Below, piece after piece: positions 1 through 5,439 of a DNA stretch of 5,439 nucleotides (position 1 is the first letter of the stretch; each line of letters begins with the position of its first letter). Below the pieces are notes generated by a model that did no database searches, was not told where the DNA came from, and was given only the letters and a program-made list of their open reading frames with translations. The DNA lies in assembly GCA_013001365.1 (NCBI GenBank), contig JABDMQ010000320.1, positions 1 through 5,439 on the forward strand, given 5' to 3'. The position numbers and the translations under genes were made by a program. This DNA comes from Flavobacteriaceae bacterium. Lineage in GTDB: Bacteria; Bacteroidota; Bacteroidia; Flavobacteriales; Flavobacteriaceae.

Positions 1-1062
1 GATGTAGTCATTGATTCTGTTTCAGTTGCGACGACCTTCAAGGAAACCTTGGCTGAGAAAGGCATCATCTTCATGAGTATTTCTGAAGCCATTAAAGAAC
101 ACCCAGACCTTGTCAAGAAGTATATAGGAACCGTGGTTCCTCAGAAAGACAATTTCTATGCAGCCTTGAACAGTGCTGTATTTAGTGATGGGTCATTTTG
201 CTATATACCTAAAGGTGTTAGGTGCCCGATGGAGTTATCCACTTATTTCCGAATCAATCAAGCTGGCACAGGTCAATTTGAAAGAACTTTGGTAATCGCA
301 GATGAAGGAAGTTATGTTTCATACCTCGAAGGATGTACAGCACCAAGTCGAGATGAAAATCAGTTGCATGCTGCAGTGGTAGAATTAATCGCCTTGGAAG
401 ATGCGGAAATTAAATATTCAACTGTACAGAATTGGTATCCAGGGAATGCTGAAGGAAAAGGTGGCGTTTTTAATTTCGTTACGAAAAGAGGTATCTGTGA
501 GAAGAATGCCAAGATATCATGGACACAAGTAGAAACAGGATCCGCCGTGACCTGGAAGTACCCATCATGTGTATTAAAAGGTGACAATTCGGTCGGGGAG
601 TTTTATTCAATTGCTGTCACCAACAATTATCAGCAAGCCGATACAGGCACCAAGATGATTCATCTAGGCAAGAATACCAAGAGCACTATTATTTCAAAAG
701 GCATATCAGCTGGAAAATCCCAGAACAGTTATAGAGGATTGGTCAAGATCAATCCAAATGCAGACAATTCCAGGAACTTCTCACAATGCGATAGTTTGTT
801 AATGGGTAATTTATGTGGTGCCCACACTTTCCCATATATAGAGGTCAAGAACAAGACTGCTCAGATCGAGCATGAGGCAACGACCAGCAAAATCGGTGAG
901 GACCAGATTTTTTATTGTAACCAAAGAGGCATTGACACAGAAAAAGCCATTGCATTGATCGTTAACGGATTCAGTAAAGAAGTATTGAACAAGCTTCCTA
1001 TGGAATTTGCGGTCGAGGCTCAAAAATTATTGGAAATTTCACTAGAGGGATCTGTAGGATAA
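1..1062 (+). CDS. sufB: Fe-S cluster assembly scaffold protein SufB (5' partial)
   Basis: SufB is the cytosolic scaffold subunit of the SufBC2D complex, where sulfide and iron are built into a nascent cluster. The frame is open from base 1, so the gene starts upstream. The 353 codons seen are the C-terminal part of a protein usually near 480-495 residues, with roughly 140 residues missing. A TTG at 49 could be read as a start but is internal, because family-like sequence continues upstream of it. Key residues are present. The Cys in LEGCTAP (codon at 334) and the Cys in SQCDSLLMG (codon at 787) are 151 residues apart, the same spacing as E. coli Cys254 and Cys405. The His-Glu pair in QIEHEATTSKIGEDQ (871-876) matches His433/Glu434. 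The C-terminus PMEFAVEAQKLLEISLEGSVG-like end is typical of the family. The lipoprotein gene follows after 10 nt, in one operon with sufCDS. Family and function are very secure. Confidence 0.98.
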   Translation, partial: DVVIDSVSVATTFKETLAEKGIIFMSISEAIKEHPDLVKKYIGTVVPQKDNFYAALNSAVFSDGSFCYIPKGVRCPMELSTYFRINQAGTGQFERTLVIADEGSYVSYLEGCTAPSRDENQLHAAVVELIALEDAEIKYSTVQNWYPGNAEGKGGVFNFVTKRGICEKNAKISWTQVETGSAVTWKYPSCVLKGDNSVGEFYSIAVTNNYQQADTGTKMIHLGKNTKSTIISKGISAGKSQNSYRGLVKINPNADNSRNFSQCDSLLMGNLCGAHTFPYIEVKNKTAQIEHEATTSKIGEDQIFYCNQRGIDTEKAIALIVNGFSKEVLNKLPMEFAVEAQKLLEISLEGSVG

Positions 1063-1072
1063 TAAACAAGAC

Positions 1073-1492
1073 ATGAAGAAAACACTTTTATTAGCAGTAA
1101 TGGTAATTAGTATTCTTGCTTGTAAGAAAGAAGCAAAGAAGGAATCGGTAGCAAATGAAGCTTCAAAGTCTGTTCCTTTGGAGACCAAAACTGGAGTACA
1201 ATCGCTTAAAGGAGAATTCATCTATTATTCTGACGCAGCGGTCTTGCAAACCCCATCAGAAGTCTATGGAGTAATAATAGATTCTATGATGCATGTGCTT
1301 AATGATAAAGTGAAAGCCTATAAAAATGAGGATACGGACATGGTTCCTGTTTCTGTTAAAGGTGAGGTTTCCGAGAAAGATCCTACCGAAGAAGGTTGGC
1401 CTTATAGACTTAAGGTACTTGAAGTAATTCAAGTTTTTGAGCCCAACCCTGAGAACAACGATGTAATAAAAATTGAAAAACAATCGCAATAA
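1073..1492 (+). CDS. Small lipoprotein inside the suf operon, possible NlpE C-terminal-like OB domain
   Basis: This encodes a 139-residue predicted lipoprotein of unknown function. Residues 1-17 form a type II signal peptide: two Lys, a hydrophobic stretch, and the lipobox ILAC with the lipidated Cys at 17. A Lys/Glu-rich tether follows (about 18-45, starting KKEAKKE). A compact, mostly beta-looking domain spans about 46-122, with GEFIYYSDAAVL at 47-58, MVPVSVKGEV at 90-99 and a closing strand LKVLEVIQVF at 113-122. The G-x-F-x-Y-x-x-D-A-A opening followed by a V-x-V-x-G strand recalls from memory the C-terminal OB-fold domain of NlpE-type lipoproteins, but I cannot confirm this and the resemblance is weak. 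The gene lies 10 nt after sufB and its stop is 1 nt before the sufC ATG, so it is almost certainly co-transcribed and translationally coupled. It should be anchored in the envelope, facing the periplasm or the cell surface, away from the cytosolic SUF proteins. Gene call secure; function unknown. Confidence 0.9.
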   Translation: MKKTLLLAVMVISILACKKEAKKESVANEASKSVPLETKTGVQSLKGEFIYYSDAAVLQTPSEVYGVIIDSMMHVLNDKVKAYKNEDTDMVPVSVKGEVSEKDPTEEGWPYRLKVLEVIQVFEPNPENNDVIKIEKQSQ

Positions 1493-1493
1493 G

Positions 1494-2246
1494 ATGTTAG
1501 AGATAAAAAACCTTCACGCAAGTGTTGAGGACAAGAACATATTAAGAGGAATCGATCTTACAGTAAAGCCTGGGGAGATTCATGCCATCATGGGACCAAA
1601 CGGTTCTGGCAAGAGTACTTTAGCTGCTGTTATAGCAGGAAAGGAAGATTATGAAGTCACCGATGGAAAGATTCTATTGGATGGTGAAGACATAGATGAA
1701 TTATCGGCAGAAGAAAGAGCGCATAAAGGCATTTTCATGTCATTCCAGTATCCAGTGGAGATACCAGGTGTTACGGTAACCAATTTCATGAAAACGGCCA
1801 TCAATGAAACAAGGAAAGCCAAAGGATTGAATGATATGCCAGCCAACGAAATGCTAAAGAAAATCCGTGAAAAATCAGAAATGCTCGAGATAGACAGGAA
1901 ATTCTTATCAAGGTCTTTAAATGAAGGTTTTTCCGGTGGTGAGAAGAAACGGAACGAAATTTTCCAAATGGCAATGTTAGAACCAAAATTGGCGATTCTC
2001 GACGAAACCGATTCAGGGCTAGATATTGATGCCTTGCGTATTGTTGCCAATGGTGTAAACAAATTACGTAACAAGGACAATGCTGTTGTCGTAATCACAC
2101 ATTACCAAAGATTGCTGGATTATATCGTACCGGATTTTGTTCATGTAATCTATGAAGGTCGCATCGTAAAGTCTGGCAACAAGGAATTAGCCCATGAACT
2201 TGAGGAAAAAGGGTACGATTGGATCAAGGAAGAAGTGAATGCTTAA
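1494..2246 (+). CDS. sufC: Fe-S cluster assembly ATPase SufC
   Basis: SufC is the cytosolic ABC-type ATPase of the SufBC2D scaffold; ATP-driven dimerisation of SufC reshapes the SufB-SufD pair during cluster assembly. It has 250 residues, the normal family length. Visible motifs are Walker A GPNGSGKST (34-42), Q-loop Gln85 in SFQYP, signature FSGGEKKRNE (146-155), Walker B LAILDE with catalytic Glu171, D-loop SGLD (174-177) and switch His203 in ITHYQRLLDY. The SGGEKKRNEIFQ segment and the DETDSGLDIDAL stretch are typical of SufC rather than of transporter ATPases, and there is no membrane partner nearby. I chose the ATG at 1494 because the family begins with an M-L-x-I-x-N-L pattern. An in-frame TTG at 1473 would add seven low-complexity residues and overlap the lipoprotein gene. 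The start lies 1 nt after the upstream stop, with no clear Shine-Dalgarno, so coupled translation is likely. sufD follows after 8 nt. Confidence 0.98.
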   Translation: MLEIKNLHASVEDKNILRGIDLTVKPGEIHAIMGPNGSGKSTLAAVIAGKEDYEVTDGKILLDGEDIDELSAEERAHKGIFMSFQYPVEIPGVTVTNFMKTAINETRKAKGLNDMPANEMLKKIREKSEMLEIDRKFLSRSLNEGFSGGEKKRNEIFQMAMLEPKLAILDETDSGLDIDALRIVANGVNKLRNKDNAVVVITHYQRLLDYIVPDFVHVIYEGRIVKSGNKELAHELEEKGYDWIKEEVNA

Positions 2247-2254
2247 TAGATAAA

Positions 2255-3568
2255 ATGGAATTAAAGGAAAAATTAGTATCGTCTTTTCTGGCTTTCGAGA
2301 ACACCATCGATATAGACTCTCCTGTGCATGATATCAGGACTGAAGCAATCAAGGTATTCGAGGAAAAAGGATTCCCTTCTAAAAAAGAGGAAGCTTGGAA
2401 ATATACCTCATTGAATTCTGTTTTGAAACACGATTACAGTGTCTTTCCGAAGCAAGAGAATGCCTTGGAATATCGTGAAGTGAAGAAATATTTCTTACAT
2501 GACATAGATACCTACAAGATCGTTTTTATAGATGGCAAGTATTCTTCGCATCTATCTCAGACCACACATGATGGTATGGACATTTGCTTAATGTCCGCAG
2601 CATTGAGCAAACCTAAGTACCGATTGGTCATTGAGAACTATTTCAACAAAGCAGCGGACCAAGATAGTCTTTCTGCGCTCAATACGGCATTTTCCAGTGA
2701 AGGTGCATATATCCATATTCCAAAGAACAAGTTGGTTGAGAAACCAATTCAGATCATACATTTCTCTACGGGAACAGAAACAGCGTTGATGTTGCAACCA
2801 CGCAACTTGATCGTGGTTGACGAGAACTCGCATGTTCAGATCATAGAGCGTCATCAAAGCTTGACAGAGAATCCGATTCTTACTAATTCTGTTACTGAGA
2901 TATTTGCCAATAAAAGAGCAATTATCGATTACTATAAGGTACAGAACGATAATGAACATGCTTCATTGATAGACAACACGTTCATCGACCAAAAACAAGC
3001 CAGTATCTGCTCGGTTCACACATTTTCGTTTGGTGGAAAATTAACTAGGAACAATCTCAATTTCTTCCAAAAAGGACAACGTATTGATTCTACCATGAAA
3101 GGCGTTACAATTATCGAAGATAAGCAGCATGTGGATCATAACACATTGGTACATCATATTGAGCCAAATTGTGAAAGCCATCAGGACTATAAAGGTATTT
3201 TTGATGATCGATCAACCGGAGTTTTCAATGGTAAGGTCGTTGTTGAGAAGGAGGCACAGAAAACAAATGCATTTCAAGCCAACAATAACATTCTTGTTAG
3301 CGATAAAGCTGCAATAAATACCAAACCGCAATTAGAGATCTTTGCAGATGATGTAAAATGCTCGCATGGTTGTACCATAGGTCAACTTGATGAAAGTGCG
3401 ATGTTCTATCTAAAGACTCGTGGTATTCCTGAGAAAGAAGCACGTGCCTTGCTAATGTATGCCTTTGCCAACAACGTACTCGAAAGTGTCAAGATTCCTG
3501 AGCTAAAAGCTCGAATAAATAAATTGATTGCCAATAAAATTGGTGTAAATATTGGGTTTGATCTATAA
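2255..3568 (+). CDS. sufD: Fe-S cluster assembly protein SufD
   Basis: SufD pairs with SufB through their beta-helix domains in the SufBC2D scaffold and is needed for iron entry and cluster formation. The protein has 437 residues, normal for the family. An N-terminal mostly helical part (about 1-130) contains PSKKEEAWKYTSL (41-53), the usual SufD 'W-K-Y-T' region. A beta-helix core follows (about 150-375), and then a helical C-terminus. The functional Cys/His pair is seen in DDVKCSHGCTIG as Cys369 and His371, equivalent to E. coli Cys358/His360. The following YLKTRGIPEKEARALLMYAF (385-404) resembles the matching C-terminal part of SufB, as expected for paralogues. The ATG at 2255 is chosen because it starts 8 nt after sufC and gives a family-like N-terminus; a TTG at 2219 would overlap the end of sufC. 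The leader is AT-rich without a clear ribosome site. sufS follows after 17 nt. Confidence 0.97.
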   Translation: MELKEKLVSSFLAFENTIDIDSPVHDIRTEAIKVFEEKGFPSKKEEAWKYTSLNSVLKHDYSVFPKQENALEYREVKKYFLHDIDTYKIVFIDGKYSSHLSQTTHDGMDICLMSAALSKPKYRLVIENYFNKAADQDSLSALNTAFSSEGAYIHIPKNKLVEKPIQIIHFSTGTETALMLQPRNLIVVDENSHVQIIERHQSLTENPILTNSVTEIFANKRAIIDYYKVQNDNEHASLIDNTFIDQKQASICSVHTFSFGGKLTRNNLNFFQKGQRIDSTMKGVTIIEDKQHVDHNTLVHHIEPNCESHQDYKGIFDDRSTGVFNGKVVVEKEAQKTNAFQANNNILVSDKAAINTKPQLEIFADDVKCSHGCTIGQLDESAMFYLKTRGIPEKEARALLMYAFANNVLESVKIPELKARINKLIANKIGVNIGFDL

Positions 3569-3585
3569 CCGACCTTTAGGAAAAC

Positions 3586-4815
3586 ATGTTAATGAGTGTT
3601 GAATTCGATGTGCAAAAAATAAGAAAGGATTTTCCAATACTTTCTCGTGAAGTAAATGGACATCCTTTGGTGTATTTCGATAATGCCGCTACCTCTCAAA
3701 CCCCTTTACAAGTCATAGACGCCATTGTTAATTATTACAGTAATTACAATGCCAATATTCATCGAGGCGTTCATGCCCTGAGTCAAGAGGCAACAGATGC
3801 TTACGAAGAAGCAAGACAAAAAATCCAGAAACATTTCAATGCCAAGGAAACCCATGAAATCATATTCACTTCGGGGACGACTCACAGCATCAATATCGTT
3901 GCCAATGGGTTTTCAGGCCGATTGAAACCTGGTGATGAATTGCTTGTTTCAGCAATGGAACACCATAGCAATATTGTTCCTTGGCAAATGCTATGTGAAA
4001 AGACAGGGGCAACCCTAAAAGTGATTCCCATGAATTTGGAAGGGGAATTGAGAATGGATGAATACCAAAGTTTGTTATCAGACAAGACCAAATTGGTGTT
4101 CTGCAATCATGTATCCAATGCTTTAGGAACTATAAACCCCATCAAGGAGATCATTGATCAAGCACACAAGGTAGGTGCTGTTGTCTTGATCGATGGTGCT
4201 CAAGCCTGCCCGCATATCAAGCCAGATCTTCAAGCGTTGGATGTCGATTTTTATGTTGCTTCTGCGCATAAGGTATGTGGACCAACGGGAATTGGCATGT
4301 TATATGGCAAAGAAGCTTGGCTTAACGAATTACCACCTTATCAAGGAGGTGGTGAAATGATTGCTGATGTCACATTCGAGAAAACCACCTATGCAGATTT
4401 GCCACATAAATTCGAGGCAGGCACACCAAATGTGTCTGGTGGAATCGCCTTTGGAGTCGCTTTGGACTATATGAATACCATTGGCTTTAATGAAATAGCG
4501 GCTTACGAAAATGAATTGCTAGAATACGCGACGAAGCAATTACTCGAAATAGAAGGTCTTAAAATCTATGGTAGTTCACAAAATAAGACTTCGGTCATTT
4601 CCTTTAATATAGGAGAAATTCATCCTTACGACATTGGTACCATTCTTGACAAACTTGGAATAGCAGTACGTACTGGGCATCATTGTGCACAACCCATCAT
4701 GGACTTCTATAAGATACCTGGTACAATAAGAGCATCTTTTTCTTTCTACAATACAGAAGAAGAAATCGACATTTTCATCAAAGGATTGAAGAAAGCAGTA
4801 GCCATGCTTTCTTGA
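3586..4815 (+). CDS. sufS: Cysteine desulfurase SufS (PLP-dependent, group II)
   Basis: SufS removes sulfur from L-cysteine, giving alanine and an enzyme persulfide that feeds the SufBCD scaffold. It is a cytosolic class V aminotransferase-fold enzyme of 409 residues, the usual length. Visible residues are His126 in AMEHHSN (stacks on PLP), Asp203 and Gln206 in DGAQ, the Schiff-base Lys229 in SAHKVCGPTG, the catalytic Cys367 in RTGHHCAQP, and Arg382 near the substrate carboxylate in TIRASF. Numbering is offset by exactly three from E. coli SufS (His123, Lys226, Cys364). The RTGHHCAQP context marks the SufS/CsdA group rather than IscS. Two starts are possible: ATG at 3586 or ATG at 3592, two codons later. 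A weak TTTAGG at 3575-3580 lies 5 nt before the first and 11 nt before the second, so the first is somewhat better for that spacing. This is the last gene of the packed operon here. Such enzymes usually need a SufE or SufU acceptor, and none is encoded in this window. Confidence 0.97.
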   Translation: MLMSVEFDVQKIRKDFPILSREVNGHPLVYFDNAATSQTPLQVIDAIVNYYSNYNANIHRGVHALSQEATDAYEEARQKIQKHFNAKETHEIIFTSGTTHSINIVANGFSGRLKPGDELLVSAMEHHSNIVPWQMLCEKTGATLKVIPMNLEGELRMDEYQSLLSDKTKLVFCNHVSNALGTINPIKEIIDQAHKVGAVVLIDGAQACPHIKPDLQALDVDFYVASAHKVCGPTGIGMLYGKEAWLNELPPYQGGGEMIADVTFEKTTYADLPHKFEAGTPNVSGGIAFGVALDYMNTIGFNEIAAYENELLEYATKQLLEIEGLKIYGSSQNKTSVISFNIGEIHPYDIGTILDKLGIAVRTGHHCAQPIMDFYKIPGTIRASFSFYNTEEEIDIFIKGLKKAVAMLS

Positions 4816-4849
4816 CATTCATTATCCAATTTAATTTTTTAGATTTTCA

Positions 4850-4866
4850 TTACGGTTTTCCCGTAA
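4850..4866. other. Small hairpin after sufS
   Basis: A perfect 6-bp inverted repeat, TTACGG and CCGTAA, encloses a 5-nt loop 35 nt after the sufS stop. A T-rich stretch (about 4831-4847) lies before it, but no T run follows it on either strand. It is therefore a poor intrinsic terminator by the usual rules. It could mark the 3' end of the suf mRNA or be chance. No stronger terminator is visible between sufS and the next gene, so some read-through is possible. Confidence 0.3.
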
Positions 4867-4896
4867 CTATTCCCGAATGATTTACGATCATATTGC

Positions 4897-4918
4897 ACTT
4901 TAACGAAAACGTTTAAGT
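4897..4918. promoter_or_regulatory. 22-bp near-perfect palindrome, possible operator
   Basis: The left arm ACTTTAACG (4897-4905) and the right arm CGTTTAAGT (4910-4918) are inverted repeats matching at 8 of 9 positions around an AAAA spacer. A perfect 8-bp palindrome, AAACGTTT (4907-4914), overlaps its right half. It sits just upstream of the candidate promoter of the downstream lipoprotein gene, a position that suits a regulator-binding site. No regulator can be named from the sequence. In AT-rich intergenic DNA, chance remains a real alternative. Confidence 0.3.
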
Positions 4919-4929
4919 ATTTATCAACA

Positions 4930-4964
4930 TTTGTTAAGGAAATCTTAAAAAAAATGTATATTCA
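4930..4964 (+). promoter_or_regulatory. Candidate Bacteroidota-type promoter for the downstream lipoprotein gene
   Basis: The known Bacteroidota consensus is a TTTG or TTG element at about -33 and TAnnTTTG at about -7. Here TTTG (4930-4933) is followed after 23 nt by TATATTCA (4957-4964), which matches four of the six fixed bases of the -7 box. Transcription would start near 4970, leaving a leader of about 25 nt ending in an AT-rich CTAATAAATA before the ATG. The -7 match is imperfect and the spacing is at the long end, so this is only a candidate. Confidence 0.35.
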
Positions 4965-4995
4965 GCAGAATTTTTAACATAAACCCTAATAAATA

Positions 4996-5439
4996 ATGAA
5001 AAAAGTAATTCTTGGAATGGCTGCTATAGCTTTTCTATTTGTTGGTTGTAACAATGACCAAAATGAAACCTTTGACGAACAATCGAAAATAGACATGAGC
5101 GATTTTTATGTCTATACGGATGCGGATATCGATGAAGCCGGAAGAGCCGTCGATGCTAAGTCTTGTTACTCAATGGTAAACCTTAACCGATTATTGAAAG
5201 AGAATAAAGGACTAGACAAAAAAATGTACGACATTGAATACCATACAAGGTCATTAATTGCAGCTAAGCCAGGTAACGGTAATGGTGGCGGTAATGGTGG
5301 TGGTAATGGCGGCGGCCCAGGTGGCGGCGGTGGTGAAGACCCAACACCAGTGAGTGGTGTTATCAATATTCCAGTGTATGTGCATGTCATTTATAGTAAT
5401 TCGAATGAGAACATAAGTTCTGTTCAAATTAACTCGCAA
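4996..5439 (+). CDS. Lipoprotein with Gly-rich linker, probable M43-family zinc metalloprotease (3' partial)
   Basis: The frame opens at ATG 4996 and stays open to the window edge (148 codons), so the C-terminus is missing. Residues 1-18 form a lipoprotein signal peptide: KK, a hydrophobic core and the lipobox FVGC with Cys18. Phe at -3 is less usual than Leu, but Leu14 precedes it. A charged segment (19-90) has MSDFYVYTDADIDEAG and LNRLLKENKGLDKKMYDIEY, the look of a conserved N-terminal region. A flexible Gly/Asn linker spans 93-113, then GVINIPVYVHVIYSNSNENI (121-140). The INIPVYVHVIY strand with an N-I-S-x-x-Q-I continuation resembles the first strand of M43 (pappalysin/cytophagalysin) metalloprotease domains as I know them. 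The zinc motif HExxHxxGxxH would lie past the edge, so catalytic competence is unproven. The product should be anchored to the outer membrane and probably act outside the cytoplasm. A 180-nt gap and a candidate promoter suggest its own transcription unit. Gene and lipoprotein calls are strong; the protease call is moderate. Confidence 0.75.
   Translation, partial: MKKVILGMAAIAFLFVGCNNDQNETFDEQSKIDMSDFYVYTDADIDEAGRAVDAKSCYSMVNLNRLLKENKGLDKKMYDIEYHTRSLIAAKPGNGNGGGNGGGNGGGPGGGGGEDPTPVSGVINIPVYVHVIYSNSNENISSVQINSQ
5278..5313 (+). repeat. Three 12-bp tandem units encoding Gly-Asn-Gly-Gly
   Basis: Three in-frame units of the form GGT AAT GGY GGY encode (Gly-Asn-Gly-Gly) three times and differ only at third codon positions. 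A shorter GGT AAC precedes them, and a Gly-Pro then Gly5 tract follows (to 5334). They form the linker between the lipidated N-terminus and the probable protease domain. Because units are multiples of three, gain or loss of a unit would change linker length without breaking the frame. The antisense strand reads as Pro-rich open frames, which are by-products of this repeat. Confidence 0.85.

Noticed and set aside
49..51. TTG as the start of sufB
   Set aside because: The frame is open to base 1 and the protein from here would lack well over 100 residues of the family. The gene simply begins outside the window.
1473..1493. TTG start for sufC giving a seven-residue longer protein
   Set aside because: It would overlap the lipoprotein gene and add KNNRNK-type residues not expected in SufC. 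The ATG at 1494 gives the standard N-terminus.
1649..2098. 149-codon open frame on the minus strand opposite sufC
   Set aside because: It lies wholly antisense to a confidently identified SufC with intact motifs and has no recognisable domain. It is a coding shadow.
2588..2959. 123-codon minus-strand open frame opposite sufD
   Set aside because: It is antisense to SufD, rich in Cys and aromatic residues with no domain pattern, and has no promoter or gene context.
4877..4891. Inverted repeat ATGAT/ATCAT with a 5-nt loop
   Set aside because: A 5-bp AT-rich stem is expected by chance in a gap of this composition, with no T run or other context to support it.
4954..4977. Seven-codon leader peptide (MYIQQNF) upstream of the protease lipoprotein
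   Set aside because: It overlaps the candidate -7 promoter box, has no ribosome site and no attenuator-like structure. It is likely chance.
5166..5439. Minus-strand frames with a poly-proline or Ala/Thr-rich stretch
   Set aside because: The proline run is the reverse complement of the Gly codons in the linker of the plus-strand lipoprotein gene, whose signal peptide and downstream domain show it is the real frame.

Overview
The window looks like chromosomal DNA from a member of the Bacteroidota, most likely a flavobacterium. The evidence is an AT-leaning coding style, short AT-rich gene junctions with almost no Shine-Dalgarno sequences, and a sufB-C-D-S gene order. Two small genes also carry typical Bacteroidota lipoprotein signal peptides. 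The assignment rests on gene content and style, not on a database match.

Positions 1-4815 hold one tightly packed plus-strand operon for SUF iron-sulfur cluster assembly. It runs sufB (5' end cut off by the window), a small lipoprotein gene, sufC, sufD and sufS, with gaps of 10, 1, 8 and 17 nt. SufB, SufC and SufD together form the SufBC2D scaffold with its ABC-type ATPase. SufS is the PLP-dependent cysteine desulfurase that supplies sulfur. All the catalytic residues I could locate are present: SufB Cys/His/Glu, SufC Walker A/B and signature, SufD Cys/His, and SufS Lys/His/Cys. The system should therefore be functional. The odd member is the lipoprotein gene between sufB and sufC, which encodes an envelope protein inside a cytosolic pathway operon.

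Positions 4816-4995 are a 180-nt intergenic region, the only real gap in the window. It holds a small hairpin just after sufS, a 22-bp near-perfect palindrome, and a plausible Bacteroidota-type promoter.

Positions 4996-5439 begin a second lipoprotein gene that runs off the right edge. It has a lipobox, a conserved-looking N-terminal segment, a Gly/Asn-rich linker encoded by 12-bp tandem units, and then the first strand of what looks like an M43 (pappalysin-type) zinc metalloprotease domain. The zinc-binding motif itself would lie beyond the window. No sufE or other sulfur-acceptor gene is visible, so if present it lies downstream of this gene or elsewhere.

I found no RNA genes, insertion sequences, CRISPR arrays or frameshifted genes. 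The window is mostly a well-understood housekeeping operon. The two lipoprotein genes and the intergenic palindrome are the parts worth a second look.
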